A stretch of 64,000 nucleotides of DNA from Paenibacillus endophyticus (GTDB taxonomy: Bacteria > Bacillota > Bacilli > Paenibacillales > Paenibacillaceae). The notes under the pieces are model-generated. The model had not been told where the DNA came from and did no database searches. It was given only the letters and a program-made list of their open reading frames with translations. Below are positions 41,587 to 50,345 of the stretch, piece by piece; the stretch's first letter is position 1; the number at the start of each line of letters is the position of its first letter. The stretch covers positions 62,001 through 126,000 of the forward strand of contig NZ_JACHXW010000022.1 in the NCBI RefSeq assembly GCF_014192395.1. The letters are read 5' to 3'. A program made the translations under genes and the position numbers.

Positions 41587-41626
41587 AATGGAGCAGTTGC
41601 AGTCGGCAACTGCTCCATTTTTTTAT
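41587..41626 (+). terminator. Rho-independent terminator downstream of the cohesin-dockerin gene
   Basis: A 14-base perfect stem (AATGGAGCAGTTGC with its complement) around AGTCG and a run of seven T. It lies about 160 bases after the stop and is followed by TTACGCTAACTGACAGGAAA, a partial family B core. Confidence 0.9.
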
Positions 41627-41702
41627 TACGCTAACTGACAGGAAACTTGGGAATTAATACCGAATAGAGATATAAATATGGACATTAAAGGGGGTGGGAA
41701 AA

Positions 41703-42134
41703 TTGCCTGAGCGTTCTTGTTTGGGGTGTCAATTAGCAAATAAAGAGATTGAAACAAATACAATATATGAAAATGATTTAATGACTTGTATTCTAGATAT
41801 AGCACCACTGAATGAAGGACATATACTCATACTGCCTAAACTACATTACCAGGATGTTGATGACTTGGATGAAATTACTGCAAATGAAATTATGAAGACA
41901 TCCAGGTTGCTAGCAAGGTTACTAAAATCCCATTTCCAACCCGATGGAGTAACCATTCTTCAAAACAATGGGAAATGTAATGATTTAAGGCACTATCATA
42001 TGCACATCTTCCCGCGCTATGATTCCGATGGTTTTGCTTGGTTAGAACCATTAGACTCTACAAATGCAAAGGGACGTCTAAAAGAAACCGCAACGAAGTT
42101 GGTTGAATTGATTACTCAACAGTCTCTAGGCTAA
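41703..42134 (+). CDS. HIT family protein (nucleotide hydrolase/transferase)
   Basis: 143 residues from TTG 41703, preceded by AAAGGGGG; an in-frame GTG at 41694 overlaps that Shine-Dalgarno. The histidine triad HYHMHIF (H97, H99, H101) and upstream APLNEGHILILPK are diagnostic. An N-terminal CLGC motif recalls the zinc-binding cysteines of some HIT members. HIT proteins hydrolyse nucleotide conjugates such as Ap4A or AMP-lysine; the specific substrate is unknown. Monocistronic, followed within a few bases by a family B repeat. Confidence 0.92.
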   Translation: MPERSCLGCQLANKEIETNTIYENDLMTCILDIAPLNEGHILILPKLHYQDVDDLDEITANEIMKTSRLLARLLKSHFQPDGVTILQNNGKCNDLRHYHMHIFPRYDSDGFAWLEPLDSTNAKGRLKETATKLVELITQQSLG

Positions 42135-42210
42135 CGGGGAACGATAGCTGCTTAATAATTACTTGGACGAGGCTGCCGGCATAAATCGGCAGCCTTGTTA
42201 AAATAACAGG
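42130..42210 (+). repeat. Dispersed repeat family B, copy near 42.2 kb
   Basis: GGCTAACGGGGAACGATAGC, TGCTTAATAA, then GGACGA and a perfect stem GGCTGCCG/CGGCAGCC (42171-42194) followed by TTGTTAAAATAACAG. It begins at the HIT stop codon and may also serve as that gene's terminator. Confidence 0.85.
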
Positions 42211-42292
42211 AAGGATAATTGAGTAATGATATAGAATTTCCTTATTTTGGTTCGTTGTATTACACTACAATTTAAATCAGAGGAGAAGTGGA

Positions 42293-42919
42293 ATGGGACG
42301 AATCATTTTAGTACAACATTGTCAGTCAGAGCATCACATAAACGAAATGTCAGGGGGATGGACAGATACACCGCTCACAGAACTAGGTAGAAGACAGGCT
42401 GAGATTATCGCAAAAAAACTGAGAGACGGTTTAGACAGTAGTGAATACATCCTATATTCTTCAGATTTATTGAGGGCATCACAAACAGCAGAGATCATAG
42501 GGGAACAACTGGGACTTGATGTAAACATAAACAAGGAACTTCGGGAAATCAACACGGGTTATGCGGCAGGTAAAACAAAAGAATGGGCGAGTGCTAACAG
42601 AAATCCGAGAACAGGCAGTAGCTTTGACTTGGACTATCAAGAATTTCAAAATGGTGAAACCTGGAGACAGTTTTATAGGAGAGTTTGTGACTGCTTAGAG
42701 TTACTATATGAAACAAATAAGAAAAATTTATTGATTGTAACCCATGGTGGTACCCTAGCCTATATAACCGCATGGTGGCTACAATTTTCCGAACAGATGC
42801 TAGGAACCGCATACTTTTCTGCATCACCAGCTAGCATTTCTGTATTGACTCGAAACGCTTTTAACCAAAATGTCTTAGAGGTGTTTAATGACTCCTCACA
42901 TTTGTCTTTATTAAACTAG
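42293..42919 (+). CDS. Histidine phosphatase superfamily protein with QHC in place of RHG
   Basis: 208 residues of the phosphoglycerate-mutase-like fold. The catalytic His9 is present, but the signature RHG reads QHC (VQHCQSEHH), so the usual phosphate-binding arginine is replaced by glutamine. The rest is intact: GGWTDTPLTELGRRQAEII, a second catalytic His in VTHGGTLAYI (about residue 150) and SSDLLRASQTAEII. The family contains acid phosphatases and mutases. The substitution may lower activity or change substrate; the protein otherwise looks under selection. GAGGAG precedes the ATG. Confidence 0.88.
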   Translation: MGRIILVQHCQSEHHINEMSGGWTDTPLTELGRRQAEIIAKKLRDGLDSSEYILYSSDLLRASQTAEIIGEQLGLDVNINKELREINTGYAAGKTKEWASANRNPRTGSSFDLDYQEFQNGETWRQFYRRVCDCLELLYETNKKNLLIVTHGGTLAYITAWWLQFSEQMLGTAYFSASPASISVLTRNAFNQNVLEVFNDSSHLSLLN

Positions 42920-43029
42920 CACTGCTTTGGTATTACTAAAATTAAGTTTCTCCATCGTCGTTCCTTAATCACGGATAGGTAGATTCGATTGTCGAATACC
43001 CGATATTGCGTGACATCGGTGACCAATGC

Positions 43030-43088
43030 ACCCCCTATAATTTCAATCGTTTACCTGAGGGGGGTATCCAATGTCCTTTATAGGGGGT
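43030..43088. repeat. 11-base perfect inverted repeat with 37-base interior
   Basis: ACCCCCTATAA (43030-43040) and TTATAGGGGGT (43078-43088). The interior contains CCTGAGGGGGGTATCC, with further G-run similarity to the right arm. It lies just beyond the 3' end of the minus-strand AraC gene. It could be a terminator-like structure, an operator or the scar of a small mobile unit; no T tract follows. Confidence 0.6.
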
Positions 43089-43103
43089 AAACTTCACTGA
43101 TAC

Positions 43104-45443
43104 TTACCGGTTTATTTCACGCTCCACTGCATTTCCATTTTTATACAACCTTCGATATTGGGCAGGCGTCATTCCATATACCTTTTTGAAGATTGAATAA
43201 AACGTGTTAAGCGACGAAAATCCGAAATTATGGATGATCTGCTCGATCGGCGAGTCGGAGGCAAGCAACTCCTGACAAATGTAATTTAGACGCTTCGCCG
43301 ATATCATATCCGTAATGGACTGGTTTGTCTCTGCTTTATACAAACTGCGGAAATAGTTCACCGACAGATCCAGATGGTCGGCCAGCATTTTGGCGGACAA
43401 GTTCGGATCGGTTAATTGTTCTTCAATAAACTGATCCGCCTGCTCGATGAGGGCTGCGTTTTTGGATTGACTGCGGGCAGCCGTAATATCTTCAAGTGTC
43501 TTCGTTACTAACGCTTCCATCCATGGCACCACATTTTCCATCGTTTCCTGCTGTATGATCTGATTCTCGAAGGAAGTCAGCCCCCATGAACTGGGCAGAG
43601 GCTGGCTGGAGTGCTCCTGCATCAGTCGGCGTATGTCCATAAACAAGGTAATCAACGACATTTTGCATTCAAAATAGGGGAGTATCCGCAGCTTGACTAC
43701 AGCTGAGCGTATTATCTCCAGAACCACATCTGCATTACCCTTGGAAATAGCCTGAGCGATCTGCCTCTCTTTGTCCACAGGCAGATGATACAGTTCTCCG
43801 GGCACGTCAGCTAGCCATGCTTTTACGAAGAGCGATCCGGGGCCCAATCGGAACCGTTCCTGCGTCAGTTCATAAGTCTCCATATATACTTCATGCATGT
43901 CGGTCAGGCTGGGCAGCGTCCTGCCCCAAGCGACGGTCGTGCCGATTGACAAGTACTGCTCTATTAACTGTTGGGTTACCTGCAGCTTATTCGTAAATTC
44001 TTCGGACAATGGAGCCGATAAAACAACCGCCACGTGATCGTTCCCCATGTCTACCGTTTGCAGCCCGTACTTAGTTGATTGCAGCGATTCTTCAATGATA
44101 TTGGAAATTGCAAATCGGAGCAGAAGCCGGTCTTTCTCCGTGTAGGTTTTCGAAAATTGTGAGAATTGATCGATTCGGAAGATGGCCACCGATAAATGAT
44201 CTTCAGGTAAATCAATTCCCCATTCTTGAAATTGAGAACCTATCTCCTCTACCGAATGGTAAATATCCCCCAGAAAATCCCGTAAAAACCGCTCCCTGCC
44301 CAAAATTTTATTATGCCGCCATTGTTCGGTCAGTTCATGAATCTGATTGCGTTGGGATGTAAACACACTGGATAAGTAGTCAAGTTCGTTTGTGTTATGT
44401 CCTTCGCCGGGTTTTTCAGCCTGATGCTGCCGCATTATTCTGCTAATCAGTTCTTGAATAGGCGAGTACACTCGTTTGGAAATCAGAACGATAGCAGTTA
44501 AAGACGCTACGAACAGGATGAAGAACAGGAACATGCTTGTGTTGCGGAGAACAGTAATTTTCCCCAATATAACAGGCATCGGGATCGTTTCGATAAAGGT
44601 CCAATCCTGAATCCCTTTAATGGAGGAGTCTGCGTAAACCATCAGTTGCTCTCCCTGATTCCGAGGCTGAAAGATCTTCCATCCGCTTTCTCCCTTACTG
44701 CTGTGGCTCCTGAACTCTGCAATTTGTTCTTGATTCAAAGGCGTGCTGCTAAAAACCGTCTCATCCCTATCATTCAGAACCGTAATCAACCGTTTGGCAT
44801 AATTCGAATTGTTTTGAAGCAGGGTCATTAAATTATGAGTATCCACATTCAGAACGAGAGCGGAGATGGAACTGCCCTTTTCGTAAAATCTTACGATAGT
44901 AATTACATCTTTGGGCTTATTCCCGATAAGAGGAATGGACAAGGTTCTTGGTATGAGAACACTGTGGTCCGCTGTATCCGGATCCCGTAACCGCTTAATG
45001 ATGTCCTGATCGTAAAAAGCTTCCGCATCATTCAACCCAAGCCTGGAATCTATTACGGTATTTGTGTAATCGTTAATTAGGTATACCGAATCAATGGACG
45101 GATTGGCGTTCTTAATATTCATAAGCTTGCTCCATACCTCAAAGGTTTCAAAATCGCTGTATTGATCCGAAAGGGCATACACCTTGAGGGTGCTGTCATC
45201 GCTGGAGGAGAAGCTGAATTCCAAAGCCCATTCCATCAGTCGCGCTGTGTTCCGGGCGCCGTTCACTAGCAGGGATTCAGAATGATCACCGATCTCTTCC
45301 AGAAGCGTTTTGGAAGACTGCCAATAGAGCAGCACAAAAGATATACCCAGCACCAGAATGTTTGCACTGACAAAATAAAAAATAAGCTTCATATAGGTAG
45401 GATGCCGCTTCAATGGTGCGAGGAGTGGAAGTCTGAATTTCAT
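43104..45443 (-). CDS. Membrane AraC-type transcriptional regulator with extracellular sensor
   Basis: 779 residues from the ATG at 45443 (MKFRLPLLAPLKRHPTYMKL), which has CGGGGGT upstream; the longer open frame to 45707 lacks a ribosome-binding site there. TM1 about 22-42, Cache-like external domain (about 43-305), TM2 (about 310-330, MFLFFILFVASLTAIVLISK), HAMP-like linker, YesN-type middle, and the C-terminal AraC HTH (about 675-775; VNYFRSLYKAETNQSITDMI and FGFSSLNTFYSIFKKVYGMT). Divergent from the permease/SBP/GH130/PL8 operon and presumably its activator, sensing an oligosaccharide outside the cell. Confidence 0.88.
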   Translation of the reverse strand: MKFRLPLLAPLKRHPTYMKLIFYFVSANILVLGISFVLLYWQSSKTLLEEIGDHSESLLVNGARNTARLMEWALEFSFSSSDDSTLKVYALSDQYSDFETFEVWSKLMNIKNANPSIDSVYLINDYTNTVIDSRLGLNDAEAFYDQDIIKRLRDPDTADHSVLIPRTLSIPLIGNKPKDVITIVRFYEKGSSISALVLNVDTHNLMTLLQNNSNYAKRLITVLNDRDETVFSSTPLNQEQIAEFRSHSSKGESGWKIFQPRNQGEQLMVYADSSIKGIQDWTFIETIPMPVILGKITVLRNTSMFLFFILFVASLTAIVLISKRVYSPIQELISRIMRQHQAEKPGEGHNTNELDYLSSVFTSQRNQIHELTEQWRHNKILGRERFLRDFLGDIYHSVEEIGSQFQEWGIDLPEDHLSVAIFRIDQFSQFSKTYTEKDRLLLRFAISNIIEESLQSTKYGLQTVDMGNDHVAVVLSAPLSEEFTNKLQVTQQLIEQYLSIGTTVAWGRTLPSLTDMHEVYMETYELTQERFRLGPGSLFVKAWLADVPGELYHLPVDKERQIAQAISKGNADVVLEIIRSAVVKLRILPYFECKMSLITLFMDIRRLMQEHSSQPLPSSWGLTSFENQIIQQETMENVVPWMEALVTKTLEDITAARSQSKNAALIEQADQFIEEQLTDPNLSAKMLADHLDLSVNYFRSLYKAETNQSITDMISAKRLNYICQELLASDSPIEQIIHNFGFSSLNTFYSIFKKVYGMTPAQYRRLYKNGNAVEREINR

Positions 45444-45674
45444 TGCAATGGAACCCCCGTAATCATAATTACCGATTTCATAAAATGGTGGATTAAGTAT
45501 AGCATAAGGTGCATTTCCGTAAGCAGAATCGTTTCTTTTCGATATAGTGTTGTTTTTAGGAGGTTCGTAAATCTGCGTTTGCAGGAAAAATCGGAGTTTG
45601 CTGGAATTGCCGCTGCGGCGCGGGCTTGGTAAGGTTACGGCATAGAACGGGACGACGATGTGACTATAGTCTCG

Positions 45675-45747
45675 ATGAAAGGAGGAAAACAAAACGATGC
45701 CATACAACTTGAAAGGAGGGAAACAAAACGATGCAATACCAACTTAA
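45675..45747 (+). promoter_or_regulatory. Tandemly duplicated ribosome-binding site and start, making a 16-codon upstream ORF
   Basis: Two adjacent ~35-base copies, both beginning GAAAGGAGG and containing AAACAAAACGATGC, lie at about 45677-45709 and 45711-45744. The second supplies the permease start (ATG 45731). The first has its own ATG at 45697 with an equally good Shine-Dalgarno and encodes MPYNLKGGKQNDAIPT, stopping at 45745-45747 in another frame, 17 bases inside the permease gene. Ribosomes could initiate at either. Confidence 0.85.
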
Positions 45748-46669
45748 TGCAAGGCGTGGGTCAAAACTGAAGCATATTATTCGGAATCCTTTTCTCTATG
45801 CTATGGCCGTACCGGGACTGCTGTTCTTTCTCGTATTCAGTTATTTTCCCATATACGGGATTATGATTGCTTTTAAAGATTACAATTATGCCAAAGGAAT
45901 TACAGGAAGTGATTGGGTCGGTTTTAGAAATTTCAATTACTTTTTTACTTCAGATGATTTCTGGGTAATTCTGCGCAACACGCTGACGTTAAACGTGCTG
46001 TTCATCGTGTTTACTACGGCGGCTGCGGTATTAATTGCGCTGATGTTCAATGAAATTCGCAACGTCTATTTCAAACGAATTTCGCAATCTTTCATTTTTC
46101 TTCCTTATTTTATGTCTTGGATTGTGGTAGGCATGATTGTCCAATCCTTATTCGGCGGGGAAGAGCCAATGATCAATGCCTGGCTGCAAAATGTCGGCTT
46201 GGAACCGGTCAACTGGATGTTTGAGTCGAAGCTGTGGCCTTACATTCTGACGGTGATCCGCGTGTGGCAAGGAGCCGGCTATCTTTCTATTATTTTTCTG
46301 GCCGCGATTACCGGCATAACGGAGGATTTGTACGAGGCTGCCCGGATTGACGGGGCGTCCAAGCTGCAGATTGTGCTGCGCATTACATTGCCGTTGCTCG
46401 TTCCAACTATAATGATCATGACTTTGCTGGCTGTAGGTAAAATTTTCAACGGGGACTTTGCCATGATCTATGCCATCATCGGTGATAATTCCTTGCTCTA
46501 TCCGACTACCGATGTCATCGACACCTTCGTATTCCGCTCCATGAGACAGTTGCACGACTTTGGTATGTCTTCGGCAGTTGGCTTGTTCCAGTCAGTTATG
46601 GGTCTAGTCTTCGTCATTGCCGCCAACTGGGTAACTCGAAGGGTGTCTAAAGAATCCGCTTTATTTTAG
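45731..46669 (+). CDS. Sugar ABC transporter permease (LplB/YteP type)
   Basis: 312 residues with six hydrophobic segments and the EAA loop YEAARIDGASKLQIVLRITL (about residue 200). Family signature near the start: PGLLFFLVFSYFPIYGIMIA and FKDYNYAKGITGSDWVGFRN. The ATG is preceded by GAAAGGAGG, the second of a tandem duplicate. Forms the import channel with the next permease and lipoprotein; no ATPase gene is nearby. First gene of the putative GH130/PL8 glycan-use operon. Confidence 0.93.
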   Translation: MQYQLNARRGSKLKHIIRNPFLYAMAVPGLLFFLVFSYFPIYGIMIAFKDYNYAKGITGSDWVGFRNFNYFFTSDDFWVILRNTLTLNVLFIVFTTAAAVLIALMFNEIRNVYFKRISQSFIFLPYFMSWIVVGMIVQSLFGGEEPMINAWLQNVGLEPVNWMFESKLWPYILTVIRVWQGAGYLSIIFLAAITGITEDLYEAARIDGASKLQIVLRITLPLLVPTIMIMTLLAVGKIFNGDFAMIYAIIGDNSLLYPTTDVIDTFVFRSMRQLHDFGMSSAVGLFQSVMGLVFVIAANWVTRRVSKESALF

Positions 46670-46679
46670 GAGAATAACG

Positions 46680-47564
46680 ATGAGACAGAAACAAAGCGCT
46701 GCAGATCGAACTTTTACGGTATTTGCCTATACGTTCATTTTATTGTTCACCTTATTTTGTTTGTTTCCTTTTCTGCTGATGATTATCGGATCGATTACGG
46801 ACGAAGGAGAACTGATTGCGCACGGGTATACATTATTTCCGCAAAAATTATCGCTGGACGCTTATAAAGCGGTTTTGCAATCGGATGTGTTGTTCAACGG
46901 CTATGCGGTCACGATTTTTATAACCGCCGTAGGTGCTTTAAGCGCGTTGTGCATTTCCGCTATGCTCGGTTATTCTCTGGCCAACAAGCGGAATGTCTTG
47001 CGATCGCCTTTTCTGATTTTTGTCTATTTACCTATGCTTTTTTCCGGAGGCATCATTCCGTTCTACATTGTGGTCAGTCAGTGGCTGCATTTGCAGAATA
47101 CCGTTTGGGTACTCATTCTAACAATGTTATGCCAACCGTTCCTCGTCTTTTTGCTGGTTAGTTTCTTCCGTACGATTCCCGAAGAATTAGAGGAGGCCGC
47201 AAAAATGGATGGAGCGAATGAAATGAGAATTTTCTTCCAAATCATGATCCCAATTTCGAAGCCGATTCTAGCTTCCGTCGGTCTCTTTTATGCTCTAAAC
47301 TACTGGAATGACTGGTTTATGGGATTGATGTTCGTTGACAATGAGAAGCTGTTCCCACTGCAGTTGATTCTGCGCCGGATGGTATCCAATATGGAAGCCG
47401 CTAAAAATCTCATTCCCTCTGCAGTAGCCATTTCCGTTACACCGCCAACCTACGGCGTGCGAATGGCGACAACTGTACTGACTATTGGCCCGATTGTCTT
47501 GCTGTATCCCATGCTTCAGAAGTATTTCGTCAAAGGTCTTACAGTAGGTGCGGTTAAAGGGTAA
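46680..47564 (+). CDS. Sugar ABC transporter permease (AraQ/LplC/YtcP type)
   Basis: 294 residues, six hydrophobic segments, EAA motif EELEEAAKMDGANEMRIFFQ (about residue 167) and the family C-terminus PMLQKYFVKGLTVGAVKG. AGGAG lies six bases before the ATG, ten bases after the first permease. Together they carry the oligosaccharide delivered by the binding protein encoded next. Confidence 0.93.
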   Translation: MRQKQSAADRTFTVFAYTFILLFTLFCLFPFLLMIIGSITDEGELIAHGYTLFPQKLSLDAYKAVLQSDVLFNGYAVTIFITAVGALSALCISAMLGYSLANKRNVLRSPFLIFVYLPMLFSGGIIPFYIVVSQWLHLQNTVWVLILTMLCQPFLVFLLVSFFRTIPEELEEAAKMDGANEMRIFFQIMIPISKPILASVGLFYALNYWNDWFMGLMFVDNEKLFPLQLILRRMVSNMEAAKNLIPSAVAISVTPPTYGVRMATTVLTIGPIVLLYPMLQKYFVKGLTVGAVKG

Positions 47565-47639
47565 GTGAGGATTATCGGCATTAATCGGGTTCCCCGGTTA
47601 ATCAAAGCGTTTTCTCAAAACATAAGGAGGGTAAAAAGA

Positions 47640-49172
47640 ATGAGTTTAAAAAAATGGTTTGGTGCGACGACGGCATTGGTATTGGCTTCGTCACTGATGT
47701 TGGCGGGCTGCGGAGGCAATTCGGAGAATGGCGGCAAGGAAGAGAATTCACCATCGAATTCGAATAGCGCTACATCCGCTCCGAAGGAAACAGTTACATT
47801 GAAAGCTTACTTCCCAGGAGATAAACCGGCGGGCTTTGATGATGTGCTGCAGGCGGTCAACGACAAATTGAAAGCGGACAATGTCGGAGCGGCCTTGAAT
47901 ATCAATTTCTTGCCGTGGTCGGATTATGGGAATGCTCTATCCGTGAAGATGTCTGCCGGGGAAGAATTCGATATGTATCTGGATGCACCATGGTTATCGA
48001 TGAATCAGATGATTGCCAGCAATTCTTTGAAGGAACTGGATGCCATGGTGGCCGAGCGTCCGGAACTAAAAGCATCTATTCCGAGTGAGATGTGGGAGTA
48101 TAACAAATTCGATGGAAAGATTATGGGCATTCCGCTCGGTACCACACAAGGACAGCTCTATGGCATGCTGATTCGCAAAGATTTGCGCGAGAAATACGGA
48201 CTTCCTGAGTTGAAAACGCTCGACGATTTAGAGAAATTTTTGTATGCGGTCAAGGAAAACGAGAAGGATGTTAAACCTTTCGTCATTAACGGCATCAAAG
48301 CCGATAAGCTTCCGTTTATTCTGAGCGAATCTGCTAACCAGGCGCTCGATGAAGTGCTCGAGATCGGTGTCAACATGTTCGCCTATTCAACCAAAGACAA
48401 GAAAGTAGTCGGTCAATGGGCAAGCCCGATGATTGCCGATGCTTATGAACGCGTCACCAAATACTACAAGGACGGCATACTTTCCAAAAATATCGCTCAG
48501 GAGCAAAATGCAGAAACGCTGTTCAAGCAAGGCAAATATGCGGCTACCTATTATTCGACTGATGGTGTGGAAGGATTGAAATATTCGGAAATGCTGCAAG
48601 ACGGCAGCGACAAACTTGAGGTGTTCGTTCCGAACGGTGATCAGGCCAAGCCGTATACCGCTTTCCAGCAATGGAATTTCCTTTGCTTCCCGACTTCATC
48701 CAAGAACGCCGATTTGGCAATGGACGTCGCTAATTGGTTGTCGATTAAGGAAAACCACGATTTGATGGAATACGGTATTGAAGGCAAGGACTGGGAGCCG
48801 GTCGGTGAATCGAGCTATAAGATTCTATCGAGCTATACGTTCCCAGGCTATGTACTGACTTGGCGGCCAACATTGACCCGCACGGCGGACACGATGATGG
48901 CAGACGACAAGAAGTGGTTCGACTTCTCAACCAACCCGGCTAATTTCACACTTAGTCCTACTTCGGGCTTCAACTTCAACGCGGAGAAGGTGAAGACGGA
49001 ATATGCGAAGATTACGCCGCTTCACGATTCGATCTTCTTGCCGCTCAGCCAAGGCGTGCTGCCTGCCGATCAAGGCAAGATGATGCTGGAGGAAAAAATG
49101 GCGAGCCTCGGCGGACAAAAAGTAATCGATGAAATACAAGCGCAAATCGATGCCGTTATATCCGGTAAATAA
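47640..49172 (+). CDS. Extracellular solute-binding lipoprotein (DUF3502-type, sugar ABC importer)
   Basis: 510 residues from the ATG at 47640, which has AAGGAGGG seven bases upstream; the ORF opens earlier at 47565 without a ribosome-binding site. Lipobox LMLAGC (Cys24), a Ser/Asn/Glu-rich tether, then the family 1 binding fold (VTLKAYFPGDKPAGFDDVLQ). A C-terminal region about 390-500 resembles the DUF3502 domain common in Paenibacillus binding proteins. Binds the oligosaccharide released at the cell surface, probably by the PL8 lyase encoded downstream. Confidence 0.9.
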   Translation: MSLKKWFGATTALVLASSLMLAGCGGNSENGGKEENSPSNSNSATSAPKETVTLKAYFPGDKPAGFDDVLQAVNDKLKADNVGAALNINFLPWSDYGNALSVKMSAGEEFDMYLDAPWLSMNQMIASNSLKELDAMVAERPELKASIPSEMWEYNKFDGKIMGIPLGTTQGQLYGMLIRKDLREKYGLPELKTLDDLEKFLYAVKENEKDVKPFVINGIKADKLPFILSESANQALDEVLEIGVNMFAYSTKDKKVVGQWASPMIADAYERVTKYYKDGILSKNIAQEQNAETLFKQGKYAATYYSTDGVEGLKYSEMLQDGSDKLEVFVPNGDQAKPYTAFQQWNFLCFPTSSKNADLAMDVANWLSIKENHDLMEYGIEGKDWEPVGESSYKILSSYTFPGYVLTWRPTLTRTADTMMADDKKWFDFSTNPANFTLSPTSGFNFNAEKVKTEYAKITPLHDSIFLPLSQGVLPADQGKMMLEEKMASLGGQKVIDEIQAQIDAVISGK

Positions 49173-49202
49173 TAGACTTAAATACTGAAGGAGGTATCTC
49201 AC

Positions 49203-50249
49203 ATGAACATAAAACGCAGCGCGCAAAATCCTATTATCCGTGTCGAGGATGTTGTGCCCTCCCGCCCCGACTTTCGAGTGCTGGGTGTGTTTAATGCAGG
49301 CGTTGCGCAGTTGCGGGATGAAATTATCCTTTTACTGCGCATTTCGGAAGCGCCGGTATCGGACAAGGCGGACGAGGTGCTTGTCCCCCTGCTGAACGAA
49401 GCGGGTACCGATGTACTTGTAGAGTGCTATGATAAGTCCGATCCGAGCTACGATTTCTCCGACTCCCGCTTCATAGCAAAGGACGGACGCACGGTCATGC
49501 TCACATCTTTATCCCATCTCAGGGTGGCGCGAAGCAAGGACGGCGTTCATTTCGACATCGAACCGCAGCCGGCCTTGTTTCCGGAGAGCGCTCTTGAAGC
49601 TTGGGGAATTGAGGATCCGCGAGTGACTCAATTAGGGGACATCTATTATATCACGTACAGCGCCGCGTCCGCGCACGGCGTTGGCGTCGGCTTGGCGGAG
49701 ACCCGAGATTTTCGAACATTCAAGCGTCGCGGGCTTATGCTAGCTCCTGAAAATAAGGACGTCATGATCTTCCCGGAAAAAATAAACGGCAAATACTACG
49801 CCTTGCACCGTCCGGTGCCGAAATCATTCGGCTCTCCCGAAATGTGGATCGCCGAATCACCCGATCTCGACCATTGGGGGAATCACCGCTTACTAATGGG
49901 ACTAAGCGAGCAAGGCTGGGATTCCGCTCGTATGGGCGGCGGCGCGGTTCCGATTCGAACCGAACGCGGCTGGCTTGTGTTGTATCACGGAGCGGATAGC
50001 ACACATCGCTATTGTATGGGCGCGGCGCTGCTCGACTTGGAGAGTCCGTCCAAGGTTATCGCAAGATCTCGTTTCCCCGTATTGGAGCCGGAAGCTGCAT
50101 ATGAGGTGAATGGATTTTTCGGCAAGGTTGTGTTTTCGTGTGGAGCCCTGTTGTGGGATCAAACGGTCCGCATGTATTACGGTGCAGCGGACGAAGTAAT
50201 GGCCGTAGTGGACATACCGTTGGAGGATATATTTAATACGCTTTCTTAA
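49203..50249 (+). CDS. GH130 family mannoside phosphorylase/hydrolase
   Basis: 348 residues, five-bladed beta-propeller, no signal peptide, so cytosolic. Family traits: N-terminal NPIIRVEDVVPSRPDFRVLG and NAGVAQLRDEIILLLRIS, catalytic-region GIEDPRVTQLGDIYYITYSA (Asp near residue 141), MIFPEKINGKYYALHRPVP and GGGAVPIRTERGWLVLYHGA. GH130 enzymes act on beta-mannosides, by phosphorolysis or, in some subgroups, hydrolysis. The split between the two depends on phosphate-binding residues I cannot align here. GGAGG precedes the ATG. Follows the transporter, so it would process imported mannose-containing oligosaccharide. Confidence 0.9.
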   Translation: MNIKRSAQNPIIRVEDVVPSRPDFRVLGVFNAGVAQLRDEIILLLRISEAPVSDKADEVLVPLLNEAGTDVLVECYDKSDPSYDFSDSRFIAKDGRTVMLTSLSHLRVARSKDGVHFDIEPQPALFPESALEAWGIEDPRVTQLGDIYYITYSAASAHGVGVGLAETRDFRTFKRRGLMLAPENKDVMIFPEKINGKYYALHRPVPKSFGSPEMWIAESPDLDHWGNHRLLMGLSEQGWDSARMGGGAVPIRTERGWLVLYHGADSTHRYCMGAALLDLESPSKVIARSRFPVLEPEAAYEVNGFFGKVVFSCGALLWDQTVRMYYGAADEVMAVVDIPLEDIFNTLS

Positions 50250-50255
50250 AGGATT

Positions 50256-50277
50256 GGAGGCAGTGCGAACTGCCTCC
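50256..50277 (+). terminator. Hairpin between GH130 and PL8 genes
   Basis: GGAGGCAGT pairs perfectly with ACTGCCTCC around GCGA, six bases after the GH130 stop, followed by TTCAATTT. Partial termination here would give the lyase its own control, consistent with the cre site just downstream. Confidence 0.7.
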
Positions 50278-50292
50278 TTCAATTTCCTGATC

Positions 50293-50306
50293 TGAAAGCG
50301 TTGTCA
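50293..50306. promoter_or_regulatory. Perfect cre (CcpA) site upstream of the PL8 lyase
   Basis: TGAAAGCGTTGTCA matches TGWAANCGNTNWCA at every fixed position. It lies 40 bases before the lyase start codon, after the intercistronic hairpin, where bound CcpA would block a local promoter or act as a roadblock. This predicts carbon catabolite repression of the lyase. Confidence 0.7.
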
Positions 50307-50345
50307 ATTATTATTCAGTTTAGAAGAACAAAGGAGTGCATGTGT

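Noticed and set aside
43030..43088. Insertion sequence bounded by the 11-base inverted repeat
   Set aside because: The interior is only 37 bases, carries no gene and shows no target-site duplication that I can find.
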